Shown: piece after piece, positions 1 to 6,332 of the stretch
How positions within the stretch are numbered: the first letter of the stretch is position 1
Layout: every line of letters begins with the position of its first letter
Virus record (IMG/VR): IMGVR_UViG_3300017719_000217
Location: 1 to 23,142 of that record
From: a virus
Length of the DNA stretch: 23,142 nucleotides
Reading direction: 5' to 3' (one strand)
Notes under the pieces: model-generated
The model's database searches: none
Told to the model about the DNA's origin: nothing
The model's input: the letters and a program-made list of their open reading frames with translations, nothing else
Program-made: the position numbers and the translations under genes

Positions 1-60
1 AACAGGGATATCCTTTGAGCGAACGATTCCTGAAAAGGCGCTTTTTCTTTTGATAATCAT
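1..60 (-). CDS. Conserved small phage protein, N-terminus only (runs off the left edge)
   Basis: Only the first 20 codons are inside the window, reading MIIKRKSAFSG and on to the edge. ATG lies at 58-60 with GGAGA five bases upstream. The MIIKRK..F(S/T)G opening resembles a short protein common in marine T4-like phages with no known function; this is a recollection of the family, not a search result. A consensus promoter at 89-117 lies just upstream, so this is probably the first gene of a new transcript. Confidence 0.6.
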   Translation of the reverse strand, partial: MIIKRKSAFSGIVRSKDIPV

Positions 61-88
61 AACATTCTCCATTAACTGATTCTAGATT

Positions 89-117
89 AATATAATCTAT
101 TTTAATAGAAATGTCAA
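89..117 (-). promoter_or_regulatory. Sigma70-type promoter, TTGACA-17-TATATT
   Basis: On the minus strand, -35 TTGACA is at 112-117 and -10 TATATT at 89-94, separated by exactly 17 bases. The TGA stop of the upstream GIY-YIG gene lies inside the -35 box (GGTTGACA). It points at the gene starting at 60. The match to the host housekeeping consensus suggests early expression by unmodified host RNA polymerase. Confidence 0.75.
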
Positions 118-548
118 CCATTACTATCGTCCATGAGCCATTTTAATCCCTTAACATGGCTTCTATGGATTTTAGCTTGGCATATGCCGTTGTAGTATGA
201 ATCGTCTAGCAATGCGTGACGAGTAATTTGTTCGTAAAGTTCGAGATAGCCCATTTCACCTTTCTTATCGCAAAGGTGTATAATTTCTCGGTAAAAGTTA
301 TCAGGGCCTTTTTCTTCTACCATAAGTTTGACTTCTTCTGACGAGCCATAGTACTTTTGCCAATCAGACTCTACTATCTTAGTTCTTCGGCGGGTCTTGC
401 CCTTCAAAGGTTTAAGTCTTCTTTTTGATTTGAAAATCTTTTTACCGATATATTTTTTATCGTTAGAGTTATCTGTGATTATATAAACAAAGCCAATATA
501 ATCACCAATCATCTCTGAGGTAAACTCCTCACCTTTGTAATGCCACAT
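114..548 (-). CDS. GIY-YIG domain protein, Seg-like putative endonuclease
   Basis: A 144-residue protein with a GIY-YIG nuclease core near the N-terminus: VYI at about 21-23 and YIG at 33-35, separated by a short polar loop. A very basic stretch follows (residues 36-58, KSKRR and TRRR). A WQKYYGSS segment and an acidic ELYEQ segment near residue 103 could supply the catalytic Glu. In T4, free-standing GIY-YIG enzymes (Seg family) act as homing endonucleases. No intron or interrupted gene is visible here, so this copy is free-standing and could also be a domesticated nuclease. ATG at 548 has GGGG seven bases upstream. A TATAAATA box at 573-580 could drive it late. Family call is fairly firm; activity is inferred. 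Confidence 0.75.
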   Translation of the reverse strand: MWHYKGEEFTSEMIGDYIGFVYIITDNSNDKKYIGKKIFKSKRRLKPLKGKTRRRTKIVESDWQKYYGSSEEVKLMVEEKGPDNFYREIIHLCDKKGEMGYLELYEQITRHALLDDSYYNGICQAKIHRSHVKGLKWLMDDSNG

Positions 549-572
549 AGAATAACCCCATAGTAATAGGAT

Positions 573-580
573 TATTTATA
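573..580 (-). promoter_or_regulatory. T4-like late promoter box TATAAATA (candidate)
   Basis: An exact TATAAATA octamer lies on the minus strand in the 34-base gap between two genes, 25 bases ahead of the GIY-YIG start at 548. It matches the T4 late -10 consensus recognised by a gp55-type sigma factor. The sequence is AT-rich, so chance matches occur; the intergenic position is the supporting point. Confidence 0.4.
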
Positions 581-582
581 TG

Positions 583-738
583 TTACTTTGCGACCTTTGT
601 TTTAATGTTACCGCACTCTTTGCATTGCAAAGTATACTTACGTAGCAATTTTTTATTAGGTCCTTTGATGATATCAGTGCAGAGAATTTTGTAACTGCAA
701 ATATGACCCCAAATAAGTTTCTGAATTATTGCCCACAA
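583..738 (-). CDS. 51-residue zinc-ribbon-like peptide with TTG start
   Basis: A TTG codon at 736-738 directly abuts the TAA of the upstream gene (739-741). It is preceded by AGGAG with about 8 bases of spacing. The 51-residue product contains HICSY...LC and a later CKECG, a Cys/His set that could bind one zinc, followed by a basic tail. No function is assigned. The good ribosome-binding site and exact stop/start abutment argue that it is real. GTG at 735-737 is out of frame, and no ATG is available. Confidence 0.6.
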   Translation of the reverse strand: MWAIIQKLIWGHICSYKILCTDIIKGPNKKLLRKYTLQCKECGNIKTKVAK

Positions 739-1083
739 TTAACTTCTCCTCATTTGAGCAGCATCTATAATTGACTGCTTGTTATCTTTACGTACTGGCA
801 TCAGATTAGATTTGTGAGTTGTTACAATACCTGCGATTTCGTTGCCAGTATATTTTACAGTTTCTTTTTTAGAACCGTTGCCAGCAACCTTATCAGAGGT
901 TACGCGAGGTCCAGTATTATAATTGGGTAGCTCATAACGGTAATCAGCTTTCTTACCAGTGTACCCTACGCGTGCTAAAAAAGCCTCGTGTTCAGCCTCT
1001 GCGGCTAGCAACCGTTTGCTTTTGTTTTTACGTTTTTTAGTATTTCCGTGGACTTGAACACCACGTATCATATGCATAGACAA
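739..1083 (-). CDS. Conserved hypothetical phage protein, 114 aa, very basic N-terminus
   Basis: The N-terminal third is strongly basic (TKKRKNKSKR around residues 15-24). It is followed by a conserved-looking middle (YELPNYNTGPR) and a C-terminal IVTTHKSNLMPVRKDN segment. This architecture resembles an uncharacterised protein frequent in marine phages; no domain with known function is recognised. The basic segment suggests nucleic-acid contact, which is inference only. The alternative start at the third codon (MHMIRG) cannot be excluded. It ends abutting the TTG start of the zinc-ribbon peptide, and the two are probably co-translated. Confidence 0.7.
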   Translation of the reverse strand: MSMHMIRGVQVHGNTKKRKNKSKRLLAAEAEHEAFLARVGYTGKKADYRYELPNYNTGPRVTSDKVAGNGSKKETVKYTGNEIAGIVTTHKSNLMPVRKDNKQSIIDAAQMRRS

Positions 1084-1085
1084 TC

Positions 1086-1328
1086 TTATACCTCCACGAT
1101 CATAGTTTTAATTTGTTCCTCATCAAGCGCGCGGCCTGAGCCAAGTACTTGTTCGGTCAATTCTTGGAGCATATCAAAAGTTTCAGATGCAAATGTGTAA
1201 AGAGGATTTCCTCCTGCAGGACCTTCTTCAATCCTCATCATTACGCGGCAACCATGTTCAGTTGCAAATTGAACAACTTCTTCATGTGTTGCTTCGTGGG
1301 AGATATCAAGTTCAACTGTGTATGTCAT
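1086..1328 (-). CDS. Hypothetical small acidic protein, 80 aa
   Basis: The frame is open up to 1385, but the start at ATG 1326-1328 (MTYTVELDIS) is preferred. It has AAGGA seven bases upstream, and the longer start would lie inside the -35 box of the promoter at 1357-1385. The product is acidic, with predicted alternating strand and helix: VVQFATEHGCRVMMRIEEGPAGGNP, then a helical half with EQVLGSGRALDEEQIKTM. It could be a compact alpha/beta protein of the two-strand/helix type. No family is recognised. It is the first gene behind its own promoter and just ahead of the basic 114-residue protein. Confidence 0.7.
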   Translation of the reverse strand: MTYTVELDISHEATHEEVVQFATEHGCRVMMRIEEGPAGGNPLYTFASETFDMLQELTEQVLGSGRALDEEQIKTMIVEV

Positions 1329-1356
1329 AATGTATTCCTTTTCATTTGATAGAATC

Positions 1357-1385
1357 AATCTACCATAGTTGAAAGAAAATGTCAA
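1357..1385 (-). promoter_or_regulatory. Sigma70-type promoter, TTGACA-17-TAGATT
   Basis: -35 TTGACA at 1380-1385 and -10 TAGATT at 1357-1362, 17-base spacer. It sits just past the glutaredoxin stop codon and about 30 bases before the ATG at 1328. The -10 is one mismatch weaker than those of its sister promoters. Confidence 0.65.
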
Positions 1386-1388
1386 TAG

Positions 1389-1637
1389 TTAAAATGCGTC
1401 TTGACCAAAATTACGAGTGTTTTCAATTTCCATCGCAAACTCGTTGTATCCACCAAGATACTTATCATTCCACCAAATTTGTGGAACTGTTTCAGCATCA
1501 GGTTTTAAATCATACATTTCTGTTCTGTATTGGTCGAAGTCAACACTCTTATATTCATATTCTAGGCCATGCCGTTCGGCGAGCTTCTTAGCACGTAAAC
1601 AGAAGCCGCAAGCGCTTTTACCGTATATTATTACCAT
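1389..1637 (-). CDS. Glutaredoxin
   Basis: Small dithiol oxidoreductase of the thioredoxin fold, probably reducing the phage class I ribonucleotide reductase encoded near 11-14 kb. Starting at MVIIYGKSACGFC, it shows the opening strand and CGFC active site (residues 11-14). A cis-proline TVP follows, then the GGYNEF segment typical of glutaredoxins for glutathione binding. Its 82 residues match the family. ATG at 1637 follows TGGA with seven bases of spacing and overlaps the upstream gene by 7 bases; a start four codons earlier (1649) is also possible. T4 encodes an equivalent reductant (nrdC). Confidence 0.85.
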   Translation of the reverse strand: MVIIYGKSACGFCLRAKKLAERHGLEYEYKSVDFDQYRTEMYDLKPDAETVPQIWWNDKYLGGYNEFAMEIENTRNFGQDAF

Positions 1638-1876
1638 TCTGAGTTCCATCCTTTCTTTTGTAACATGTATGTGCCTTCAGGTAAGTCAAAAGAATGCACA
1701 AGCTGGTTAAACTGAGTTGCCGTTAATGCTATCACGGAAAACCTTTGCGTCTCTTCACACCATTGTCGAATATATGTAATGTCTTCGTATAAAATAAATT
1801 GAACGTCTTCTTCTTTTCCTTCAGGATCAAGTAGAGTGATTAACGTTTCTTCCATGTCCATTTCTATTGTAAACAT
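1631..1876 (-). CDS. Hypothetical protein, 81 aa, upstream of glutaredoxin
   Basis: It has a very strong ribosome-binding site (AGGAGGT, seven bases before ATG 1876). The acidic N-terminal half reads as strands (FTIEMDMEETLITLLDPEG). The C-terminal half resembles a short helical repeat with FNQLVHSFDLPEGTYML. No known domain is recognised. It overlaps the start of glutaredoxin, so the two are probably translationally coupled. Confidence 0.7.
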   Translation of the reverse strand: MFTIEMDMEETLITLLDPEGKEEDVQFILYEDITYIRQWCEETQRFSVIALTATQFNQLVHSFDLPEGTYMLQKKGWNSEW

Positions 1877-1896
1877 GTGGCCACCTCCTTTATTTG

Positions 1897-2070
1897 TTAT
1901 TTAGGAGATTTAGCGAGAATTTTGTCAATCTTTTTTTCAATACTGTCTATTTTTTTGAGTACTTCCGCCACCATCTGTTCCATCGTCATATCTGGTTTAG
2001 GTAAGTTAACCGGAGCTACATCTTTATCAAAGTCAATTTCGTACACATCATTTTTCTTTTTAAACCACAT
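1897..2070 (-). CDS. 57-residue hypothetical protein with C-terminal coiled coil
   Basis: ATG at 2068-2070 lies one base after the phosphomannomutase stop (2072-2074), with AAAGGA seven bases upstream. The product begins MWFKKKNDVYEIDF and ends in a heptad-like amphipathic helix (MVAEVLKKIDSIEKKIDKIL), consistent with a short coiled coil. No function is recognised. The spacing, ribosome-binding site and downstream AGGAGG-led gene support it as a genuine small gene. Confidence 0.65.
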   Translation of the reverse strand: MWFKKKNDVYEIDFDKDVAPVNLPKPDMTMEQMVAEVLKKIDSIEKKIDKILAKSPK

Positions 2071-2071
2071 A

Positions 2072-2794
2072 TTAAAGTCCTTTCAAAATTTCCCACGTAT
2101 CTTGCCAATCCTTAACTTGAAAGCATTTAGCATTAGGATAGTCTTTAAGAGTGTTGGCGAGAGGCCAATCATTTCCACCAATTTCCATCTTATCTCCAAA
2201 GAAATAAATTTCATCATCCATACTGAAATCCTGAACGATTTGAGCTTTATCTCTACCAATAGGATAAATGTCTAAACCAGTTTCGCCACCAATTTGAGCG
2301 GTAAGACAAGTACTTTCAGAACCAAACACATAATTGAAAGTTCTAGAAATATGTAGGCGTTCATTGTTTATTTTGTCATACTTAACATATTGCTCTCTTT
2401 GTTCTGGTGTTGCGTTACGTCCTACAATGCTGAAGTTAACACAACCGCGGCGTTCTTCAATATGATTACCAGTTTGTGGTTGGAATGGTGAACGAATGAG
2501 TTCCATTTCTAACCAATGACGAGCGGTGTCTGGCAATGTCCAACTTGATGCGTTGGCAATCTTGCCTTTAAATCTTGTTTCGTTTCCGCTGCAATTATAA
2601 ACAGTAACAACTTCTTCGCAAATGTTTTTGCCGAGCTGTTCTAATGTTTTTGGATAATCACTGCCAGTAACAAGCCATGTTTTGTTTGTTTGGATAAAAC
2701 CCCAAAACCATTTTTCAAAATGGAAGTCTATTTTTGCACGACTAGGAGTAAGAGTTCCGTCAACGTCAAATATAAATTTTCTTAGTTTTGCCAT
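2072..2794 (-). CDS. Eukaryotic-type phosphomannomutase (HAD superfamily)
   Basis: Predicted to interconvert mannose-6-phosphate and mannose-1-phosphate, feeding GDP-sugar synthesis. Starting at MAKLRKF, it shows HAD motif I FDVDGTLT (residues 9-16; nucleophile D10, acid D12), motif II around LVTGSD, a cap with RRGCVNFSIVGRNATPEQRE...YDK, a Lys in GRDKAQ, and motif IV FFGDKMEIGGND. The cap signature and GGND match the PMM1/PMM2 family (PF03332), about 245 residues, rather than the bacterial alpha-D-phosphohexomutase family; length is 240. ATG at 2794 is chosen over GTG at 2800. It overlaps a 53-residue gene upstream, with no clear ribosome-binding site, suggesting coupling. A nucleotide-sugar dehydrogenase and a cytidylyltransferase lie just upstream. 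Confidence 0.85.
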   Translation of the reverse strand: MAKLRKFIFDVDGTLTPSRAKIDFHFEKWFWGFIQTNKTWLVTGSDYPKTLEQLGKNICEEVVTVYNCSGNETRFKGKIANASSWTLPDTARHWLEMELIRSPFQPQTGNHIEERRGCVNFSIVGRNATPEQREQYVKYDKINNERLHISRTFNYVFGSESTCLTAQIGGETGLDIYPIGRDKAQIVQDFSMDDEIYFFGDKMEIGGNDWPLANTLKDYPNAKCFQVKDWQDTWEILKGL

Positions 2795-2943
2795 GCGCAC
2801 GCCGTTAATTCATTATCCTCAAAAGTTGCCCGTAACACTGCTTGGTTAATATCACACTGCTGCCGTGTATTATAACGGTTAAACTCTACAACTTTATAAT
2901 CATTATATTCTGGAATAAACGATATGACAAATAATATCCACAT
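2782..2943 (-). CDS. 53-residue conserved-type small phage protein
   Basis: The start overlaps the previous gene's stop as TAATG (2945-2941), and the end overlaps the phosphomannomutase start by 13 bases. The sequence opens with a hydrophobic stretch (MWILFVISFIPEY) and contains a YNTRQQCDINQAVL segment. It resembles short proteins seen in marine T4-like phages. The opening could be a membrane anchor or a beta strand. Function is unknown. A possible ribosome-binding site, AAGGAG, lies 12 bases upstream. Confidence 0.6.
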   Translation of the reverse strand: MWILFVISFIPEYNDYKVVEFNRYNTRQQCDINQAVLRATFEDNELTACAWQN

Positions 2944-3059
2944 TATTCTTCCAACTCCTTATAGACCCAACGACTTAGGGGAGGGTCGCCAAAATAGCGA
3001 GCGTAAACAATATTACCTACGCGTTCAAAAATTAGATGTTTACTATCTTTCGTTTCCAT
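2943..3059 (-). CDS. 38-residue conserved-type small phage protein
   Basis: ATG at 3057-3059 has AGGAGA about 10 bases upstream. The product centres on FERVGNIVYARYFGDPP, a pattern I associate with a short conserved protein of T4-like marine phages (recollection of family, not a search). It overlaps the 60-residue gene upstream by 17 bases and shares TAATG with the next gene. No function is known. Confidence 0.6.
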   Translation of the reverse strand: METKDSKHLIFERVGNIVYARYFGDPPLSRWVYKELEE

Positions 3060-3225
3060 TACACCAATGTCTCCTATTATGAGCGTTTTTAATTAGTTCA
3101 CTAAAGCGGTCTGCAATTCGTCTAACTTCAGGACCAGCGTTATTATCATGTTGTTCCATAATACGTGCAGTGTTATGTAGTTGATTCAGCATTTCTGAAT
3201 CCATTTCCCATTGCTCGTCACTCAT
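3043..3225 (-). CDS. 60-residue helical hypothetical protein
   Basis: It starts by ATGA overlap with the preceding 59-residue gene (TGA 3222-3224, ATG 3223-3225). It is mostly helical and charged (MLNQLHNTARIMEQH and VRRIADRFSELIKNA) and ends CNGNER. There is no strong ribosome-binding site beyond GGTG, consistent with translational coupling. No family is recognised. Confidence 0.6.
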   Translation of the reverse strand: MSDEQWEMDSEMLNQLHNTARIMEQHDNNAGPEVRRIADRFSELIKNAHNRRHWCNGNER

Positions 3226-3401
3226 CGTTGCACCAACGGTTTAACGTTTTGGTTATCATGATAGTCGCCTGACGTATAATAGTCTCGGCTTGCTTCTTCT
3301 TTAATCATACTGCCGTTACGCATACGATATGTAATAATTTCACGTCTGATTACGCCGTCAGTATCAGCATCAAACGCGTTCTTAAATGGTCCATCAGTCA
3401 T
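3222..3401 (-). CDS. 59-residue conserved-type small phage protein
   Basis: ATG at 3399-3401 overlaps the end of the cytidylyltransferase gene by 8 bases, with GAGAG about 6 bases upstream. It ends by ATGA overlap with the next gene. The product carries REIITYRMRNGSMIKEEASRDYY and then GDYHD, a combination that looks like a short conserved protein of marine T4-like phages. Function is unknown. It is one of four consecutive genes under 62 codons linked by exact overlaps. Confidence 0.6.
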   Translation of the reverse strand: MTDGPFKNAFDADTDGVIRREIITYRMRNGSMIKEEASRDYYTSGDYHDNQNVKPLVQR

Positions 3402-3801
3402 TACAAACTCTCTTTCTTAAATCACTTGTACTAAAACGGTGATCCCGTTTATTAAAATATAAATCTATACCACGTTTACGGCAAATGTCTTTACCTGTAA
3501 AATCTTTTTCCTTATACTCAACTCCGAGGATACGAATATCTATATGGTACATTGATAATATATCACAAAGATCACCTTCTGTCAAATACGGAATGATCTC
3601 ATCAACGTAACTTATAGCTTTTAATTGCGTATAGCGCTCAACCACAGTTTGCACGGGAGCGTTCTTATCAGGGCGATCTAAAGTTGGATTGATTTGTAAA
3701 CCACAAATTAAATAATCGCACTGTTCTTTTGCGTCTCTTAACATTTGTACATGTCCTGCATGCAGTAAATCAAATGCTGATGCTGTAAACCCAACCTTCA
3801 T
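3394..3801 (-). CDS. TagD-like cytidylyltransferase
   Basis: Nucleotidyltransferase of the HIGH superfamily that most likely activates a small phosphate ester (for example glycerol-3-phosphate) with CTP, releasing pyrophosphate. With the start at ATG 3801, residues 10-17 (FDLLHAGH) hold the HxGH motif, and residues 122-131 (RFSTSDLRKR) match the C-terminal ISTS/T signature. Length 135 fits the family (about 130). AGG lies seven bases before this ATG, and the previous gene stops two bases upstream. A start five codons earlier is less likely. The substrate could also be a sugar or alcohol phosphate; that part is inferred. It lies between the dehydrogenase and phosphomannomutase genes of the glycan set. 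Confidence 0.8.
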   Translation of the reverse strand: MKVGFTASAFDLLHAGHVQMLRDAKEQCDYLICGLQINPTLDRPDKNAPVQTVVERYTQLKAISYVDEIIPYLTEGDLCDILSMYHIDIRILGVEYKEKDFTGKDICRKRGIDLYFNKRDHRFSTSDLRKRVCND

Positions 3802-3802
3802 T

Positions 3803-4582
3803 TTATGACCTAACAATACTAATCACGTTTGATGTATCCACTTTTAGGTTTTCATTGTATTTTCTTGCAGCTTCAATAATAGACATATTTTCTCCATAAC
3901 GTTCACCTGTCCTGCATATAGCGCTCGTATCTTTTGGAAAGCAATGTCCACCAAATCCACGTTCACGCGTAATAGTCGTATGGCTTTTTCCTATTCTGCG
4001 GTCTTGCGTTACAAAGTGAGATACTAATGCATAATCAACTCCTGCGGCTTCGCACAAATCATAAATCTGATTAAAGAACGAAACCTTGGTCGCTAGGAAT
4101 GAATTGATAAAGTATTTAGCTAAAATTAATTCTTTAGGATCTGCTACTTCTAATTTGCAGCCTAATCTTTTTCCTAATATATCTACCCAGAACGCAACGT
4201 CACCGCCGCCGAGCTGTATTACTTGTTGCTTTTTAAAATCTTCAACAGCATACTTAGCTCTGAGGTATTCTGGCGAAAACGTAATTTGTTTATCAGGGAA
4301 ATTATTTTCAATTGAGACCCATCCTTCTAGACTAATAGTTGATTTAATTAAAATTGGAACATCAGGACATGTTTCAAGAACTCCATACACATTACGCATA
4401 TCACAAGATCCATCATCTTCATGCTGTGGTGTACTGACTGCAATAATAACGCAGTCAGTATTTTCATCCCAATTTGTATATCCTAATGCAGGATCGTAAA
4501 CAGTTACATTATCGTTTTTACCTGCAAGAGCAAACGCGTGAGCCTTTCCAACAAACCCGTATCCTGCTATTTGAATTTTCAT
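3803..4582 (-). CDS. UDP-glucose/GDP-mannose dehydrogenase family protein, short form
   Basis: NAD-dependent oxidation of a nucleotide sugar C6 alcohol to a uronic acid is the family reaction. Seen: an N-terminal Rossmann motif (GYGFVGKAHA, residues 7-16), IAVSTP at 47-52, the family Glu in SPEYLR, Lys156 and Asn160 in LAKYFINSF, and the catalytic Cys214 in GFGGHCFPKDT. Only 259 residues are present, against about 390-450 for the family: the C-terminal NDP-sugar-binding domain is missing. There is no sign of a frameshifted remainder, because the next gene starts two bases later. Either it works without that domain or has a changed role. Start ATG overlaps the upstream stop (ATGA). Confidence 0.8.
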   Translation of the reverse strand: MKIQIAGYGFVGKAHAFALAGKNDNVTVYDPALGYTNWDENTDCVIIAVSTPQHEDDGSCDMRNVYGVLETCPDVPILIKSTISLEGWVSIENNFPDKQITFSPEYLRAKYAVEDFKKQQVIQLGGGDVAFWVDILGKRLGCKLEVADPKELILAKYFINSFLATKVSFFNQIYDLCEAAGVDYALVSHFVTQDRRIGKSHTTITRERGFGGHCFPKDTSAICRTGERYGENMSIIEAARKYNENLKVDTSNVISIVRS

Positions 4583-4926
4583 AATTTAAGCCATTCCATT
4601 TTTTCAACCTGCAAATCACGATAAGCAATTTGTTCTACATCTTTATCCGGATCGTCTATCATTGTTTGCCATACATGGTAAACGTGGTTTTCAACTTGAT
4701 AAGATGATTTGTCGCACACATATTCAGATTTAGCTGTCATAAATATCCAAGACAATCCATCTTCTGATTCCCTACACTCCAAAATTCCTCCAGATATTTT
4801 CCATTCAGTCTTTGCCTTTGCGGCCTCATAACCTTCGTTCCAACCACATAATAACCGATAGTGTGGTGTTTCGTGGTTTTTTACTTTAAATATTACCCAG
4901 CTGCTAGGGTTCCATTGCTTTAACAT
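4579..4926 (-). CDS. Hypothetical protein, 115 aa, Trp-rich
   Basis: Rich in tryptophan and predicted beta strands: SSWVIFKVKNHETPHYRLLCGWNEGY, then WKISGGILECRES and LSWIFMTAKSEYVC. This suggests a small beta-rich fold, with a helical tail ending QVEKMEWLKL. No domain is recognised. ATG at 4926 has GGA eight bases upstream and lies inside the end of the preceding gene. It overlaps the dehydrogenase start by ATGA. It may be a small beta protein found in related phages; the role is unknown. Confidence 0.65.
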   Translation of the reverse strand: MLKQWNPSSWVIFKVKNHETPHYRLLCGWNEGYEAAKAKTEWKISGGILECRESEDGLSWIFMTAKSEYVCDKSSYQVENHVYHVWQTMIDDPDKDVEQIAYRDLQVEKMEWLKL

Positions 4927-5143
4927 TTTTGTATTCCATTTCTGTTTTTATTTCTGTCCCTTCTTTATCGTAGGCAATTCCCAGAGCAAGTGATTGTATG
5001 TCTTCAATCAAAACTCGGCACGTATGCGCATCATATGTTTGCTCTGCCAAGTCACTATATTGATTTCTAAGACGGTGAACCATAACAGCTTTGTCTTTCA
5101 TAACTTCTATACGTCTAATTAAATCTTCAATAGTATGTTGCAT
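4904..5143 (-). CDS. Hypothetical helical protein, 79 aa
   Basis: The start shares TAATG with the stop of the upstream 110-residue gene. The sequence is largely helical and charged (IEDLIRRIEVMKDKAVMVHRLRNQYSDL), consistent with a short coiled coil. It has two cysteine- or histidine-bearing positions (HTCRVL). It overlaps the next gene by 23 bases. No function is recognised. Confidence 0.65.
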   Translation of the reverse strand: MQHTIEDLIRRIEVMKDKAVMVHRLRNQYSDLAEQTYDAHTCRVLIEDIQSLALGIAYDKEGTEIKTEMEYKNVKAMEP

Positions 5144-5475
5144 TACATTACGCTTTCATCTTCCCAACGATTGAGGGACTTGAGTTTTTGTTCCACTGTC
5201 CAATCCGCTAAATATTCGTTATCTGAATCAAACAGCTTTAGTACTTCTTCTTGAGTTAACACGACTTTGTCAACGGTTTGTTCTCCCAACCATTTTTGAG
5301 AGAATTCTTTAACGCGTTCTTCCATCACCAACTCTTCAACCCACGTTAAAGCTTCTTTATCGTTTCCTTCGAGTTTTGTATTTGGGTTTAATTTTTGCAA
5401 GTCAGAAATCGGTACTGCATATCTCATGCGGTGTGTTGAAACCACGGTTACCATTGCAAATCGTTCATCACTCAT
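5143..5475 (-). CDS. Hypothetical protein, 110 aa
   Basis: The N-terminal third looks like beta strands (FAMVTVVSTHRMRYAVPISDL). It is followed by an acidic helical part with EALTWVEELVMEERVKEFSQKWLGE and a C-terminal WTVEQKLKSLNRWED. ATG at 5475 overlaps the previous TGA as ATGA. It resembles uncharacterised proteins of T4-like marine phages. Role unknown. Confidence 0.65.
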   Translation of the reverse strand: MSDERFAMVTVVSTHRMRYAVPISDLQKLNPNTKLEGNDKEALTWVEELVMEERVKEFSQKWLGEQTVDKVVLTQEEVLKLFDSDNEYLADWTVEQKLKSLNRWEDESVM

Positions 5476-5774
5476 CTTTTACGTTTCCTTCTTTTATTTA
5501 TCGGTCGCAAGTGGTGCAAACCGTCTATCACACGATTAGGGTATTCACCGAGATAAGTACCCGCTATTAGATCCATAGGACCGATTAAATGTTTATGAAA
5601 ATGTTCTATTTCATTCCATTTGTCATACATTACTTTTGCCATATTATCAAAGAACTGATCTGACAATATTGGATCATCTTCTTTATAGTATGCATATGCA
5701 GCCATAAGATACCAAGGAACCATAAGATTAATATTTTTATCAAAAAAACCTTGTGCTTTAGTATCTAACAACAT
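5472..5774 (-). CDS. Hypothetical protein with DNA-ligase-Ia-like segment, 100 aa
   Basis: ATG at 5774 directly follows the TAA of the hydrolase gene (5775-5777). The central stretch PWYLMAAYAYYKEDDPILSD followed by QFFDNMAKVMYDKW resembles the N-terminal Ia helix pair of NAD-dependent DNA ligase (pattern Y-Y...D.P.LSD..FD.L). The rest of the ligase, including adenylation motifs, is absent. The C-terminus is very basic (KRRKRKR). The likeness is limited and may reflect a common fold without NAD chemistry. Similar stand-alone proteins occur in marine T4-like phages. Function unassigned. Confidence 0.65.
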   Translation of the reverse strand: MLLDTKAQGFFDKNINLMVPWYLMAAYAYYKEDDPILSDQFFDNMAKVMYDKWNEIEHFHKHLIGPMDLIAGTYLGEYPNRVIDGLHHLRPINKRRKRKR

Positions 5775-6302
5775 TTACTGATCCCAACGATAAAAGATAT
5801 GAGCACCAAGACGGCCAACCTGCTGAAGGTCTTTAGCCCAACGCGGACTTACATAAGTTGCATGATAATGAGTGGCTCCTTCGGTAATGCCACGGTATTT
5901 TCCCCACTCAAGTAATTGTGACGCAATCATTTGAGCTTCATTCCAACGATCCTGATCTTGTGGGTTATCAGATTTTCCGTCGCAGTACCAGCTAAACTGA
6001 CACATATTACGCTTCATTGAACCGTCTGCATTTTTAATGCCTTGCTGGACAACTTCGCATATTGTGTTAGGATAACGTGTATCGTACTTTCTATTTAGAA
6101 CTACATCTGCAACTCCAGCTTTATCCGCAAGGTTGCTGCCACGTGATTCATAGTATATGTTTAAAGCCAAGCAGTTAGCTTCTTGTTCTGACCATAGTCT
6201 TTCTTGCTCGGCCGCAATTACAGGTAGTGTAAGAGATCCTATAACTACTGTTCCTGTCAAAGCTGCGGATACTGTTGCTGCGATAATTTGTTTCAGTTTC
6301 AT
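5775..6302 (-). CDS. Exported cell-wall hydrolase, SleB/CwlJ family
   Basis: Predicted peptidoglycan-cleaving enzyme (PF07486 family). From MKLKQII, residues 1-31 form a signal peptide (basic start, hydrophobic core, cleavage after VIAA). The catalytic domain shows LALNIYYESRG (Glu52), AGVADVVLNR, CQFSWYCDG, then GATHYHATYVSPRW and the closing RLGAHIFYR. The family's full core is present in 175 residues, with no cell-wall-binding repeat. ATG at 6302 has GAGG six bases upstream, better than the ATG four codons earlier. It has its own consensus promoter and a TATAAATA box, and sits far from the endolysin/spanin genes, so it may act at another stage or site. Confidence 0.85.
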   Translation of the reverse strand: MKLKQIIAATVSAALTGTVVIGSLTLPVIAAEQERLWSEQEANCLALNIYYESRGSNLADKAGVADVVLNRKYDTRYPNTICEVVQQGIKNADGSMKRNMCQFSWYCDGKSDNPQDQDRWNEAQMIASQLLEWGKYRGITEGATHYHATYVSPRWAKDLQQVGRLGAHIFYRWDQ

Positions 6303-6318
6303 TGTGTGCCTCAATTTA

Positions 6319-6326
6319 TATTTATA
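6319..6326 (-). promoter_or_regulatory. T4-like late promoter box TATAAATA (candidate)
   Basis: An exact TATAAATA octamer on the minus strand lies between the TTGACA/TATATT promoter and the hydrolase ATG. Transcription from it would begin near 6313, leaving a leader of only about 11 bases containing the GAGG ribosome-binding site. That short leader weakens the case. Confidence 0.3.
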
Positions 6327-6332
6327 GTTACT

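Noticed and set aside
4086-4499. 137-codon open frame on the plus strand opposite the dehydrogenase gene
   Set aside because: It lies wholly antisense to a gene with recognisable catalytic motifs; the peptide has no family pattern and no linked plus-strand genes exist.
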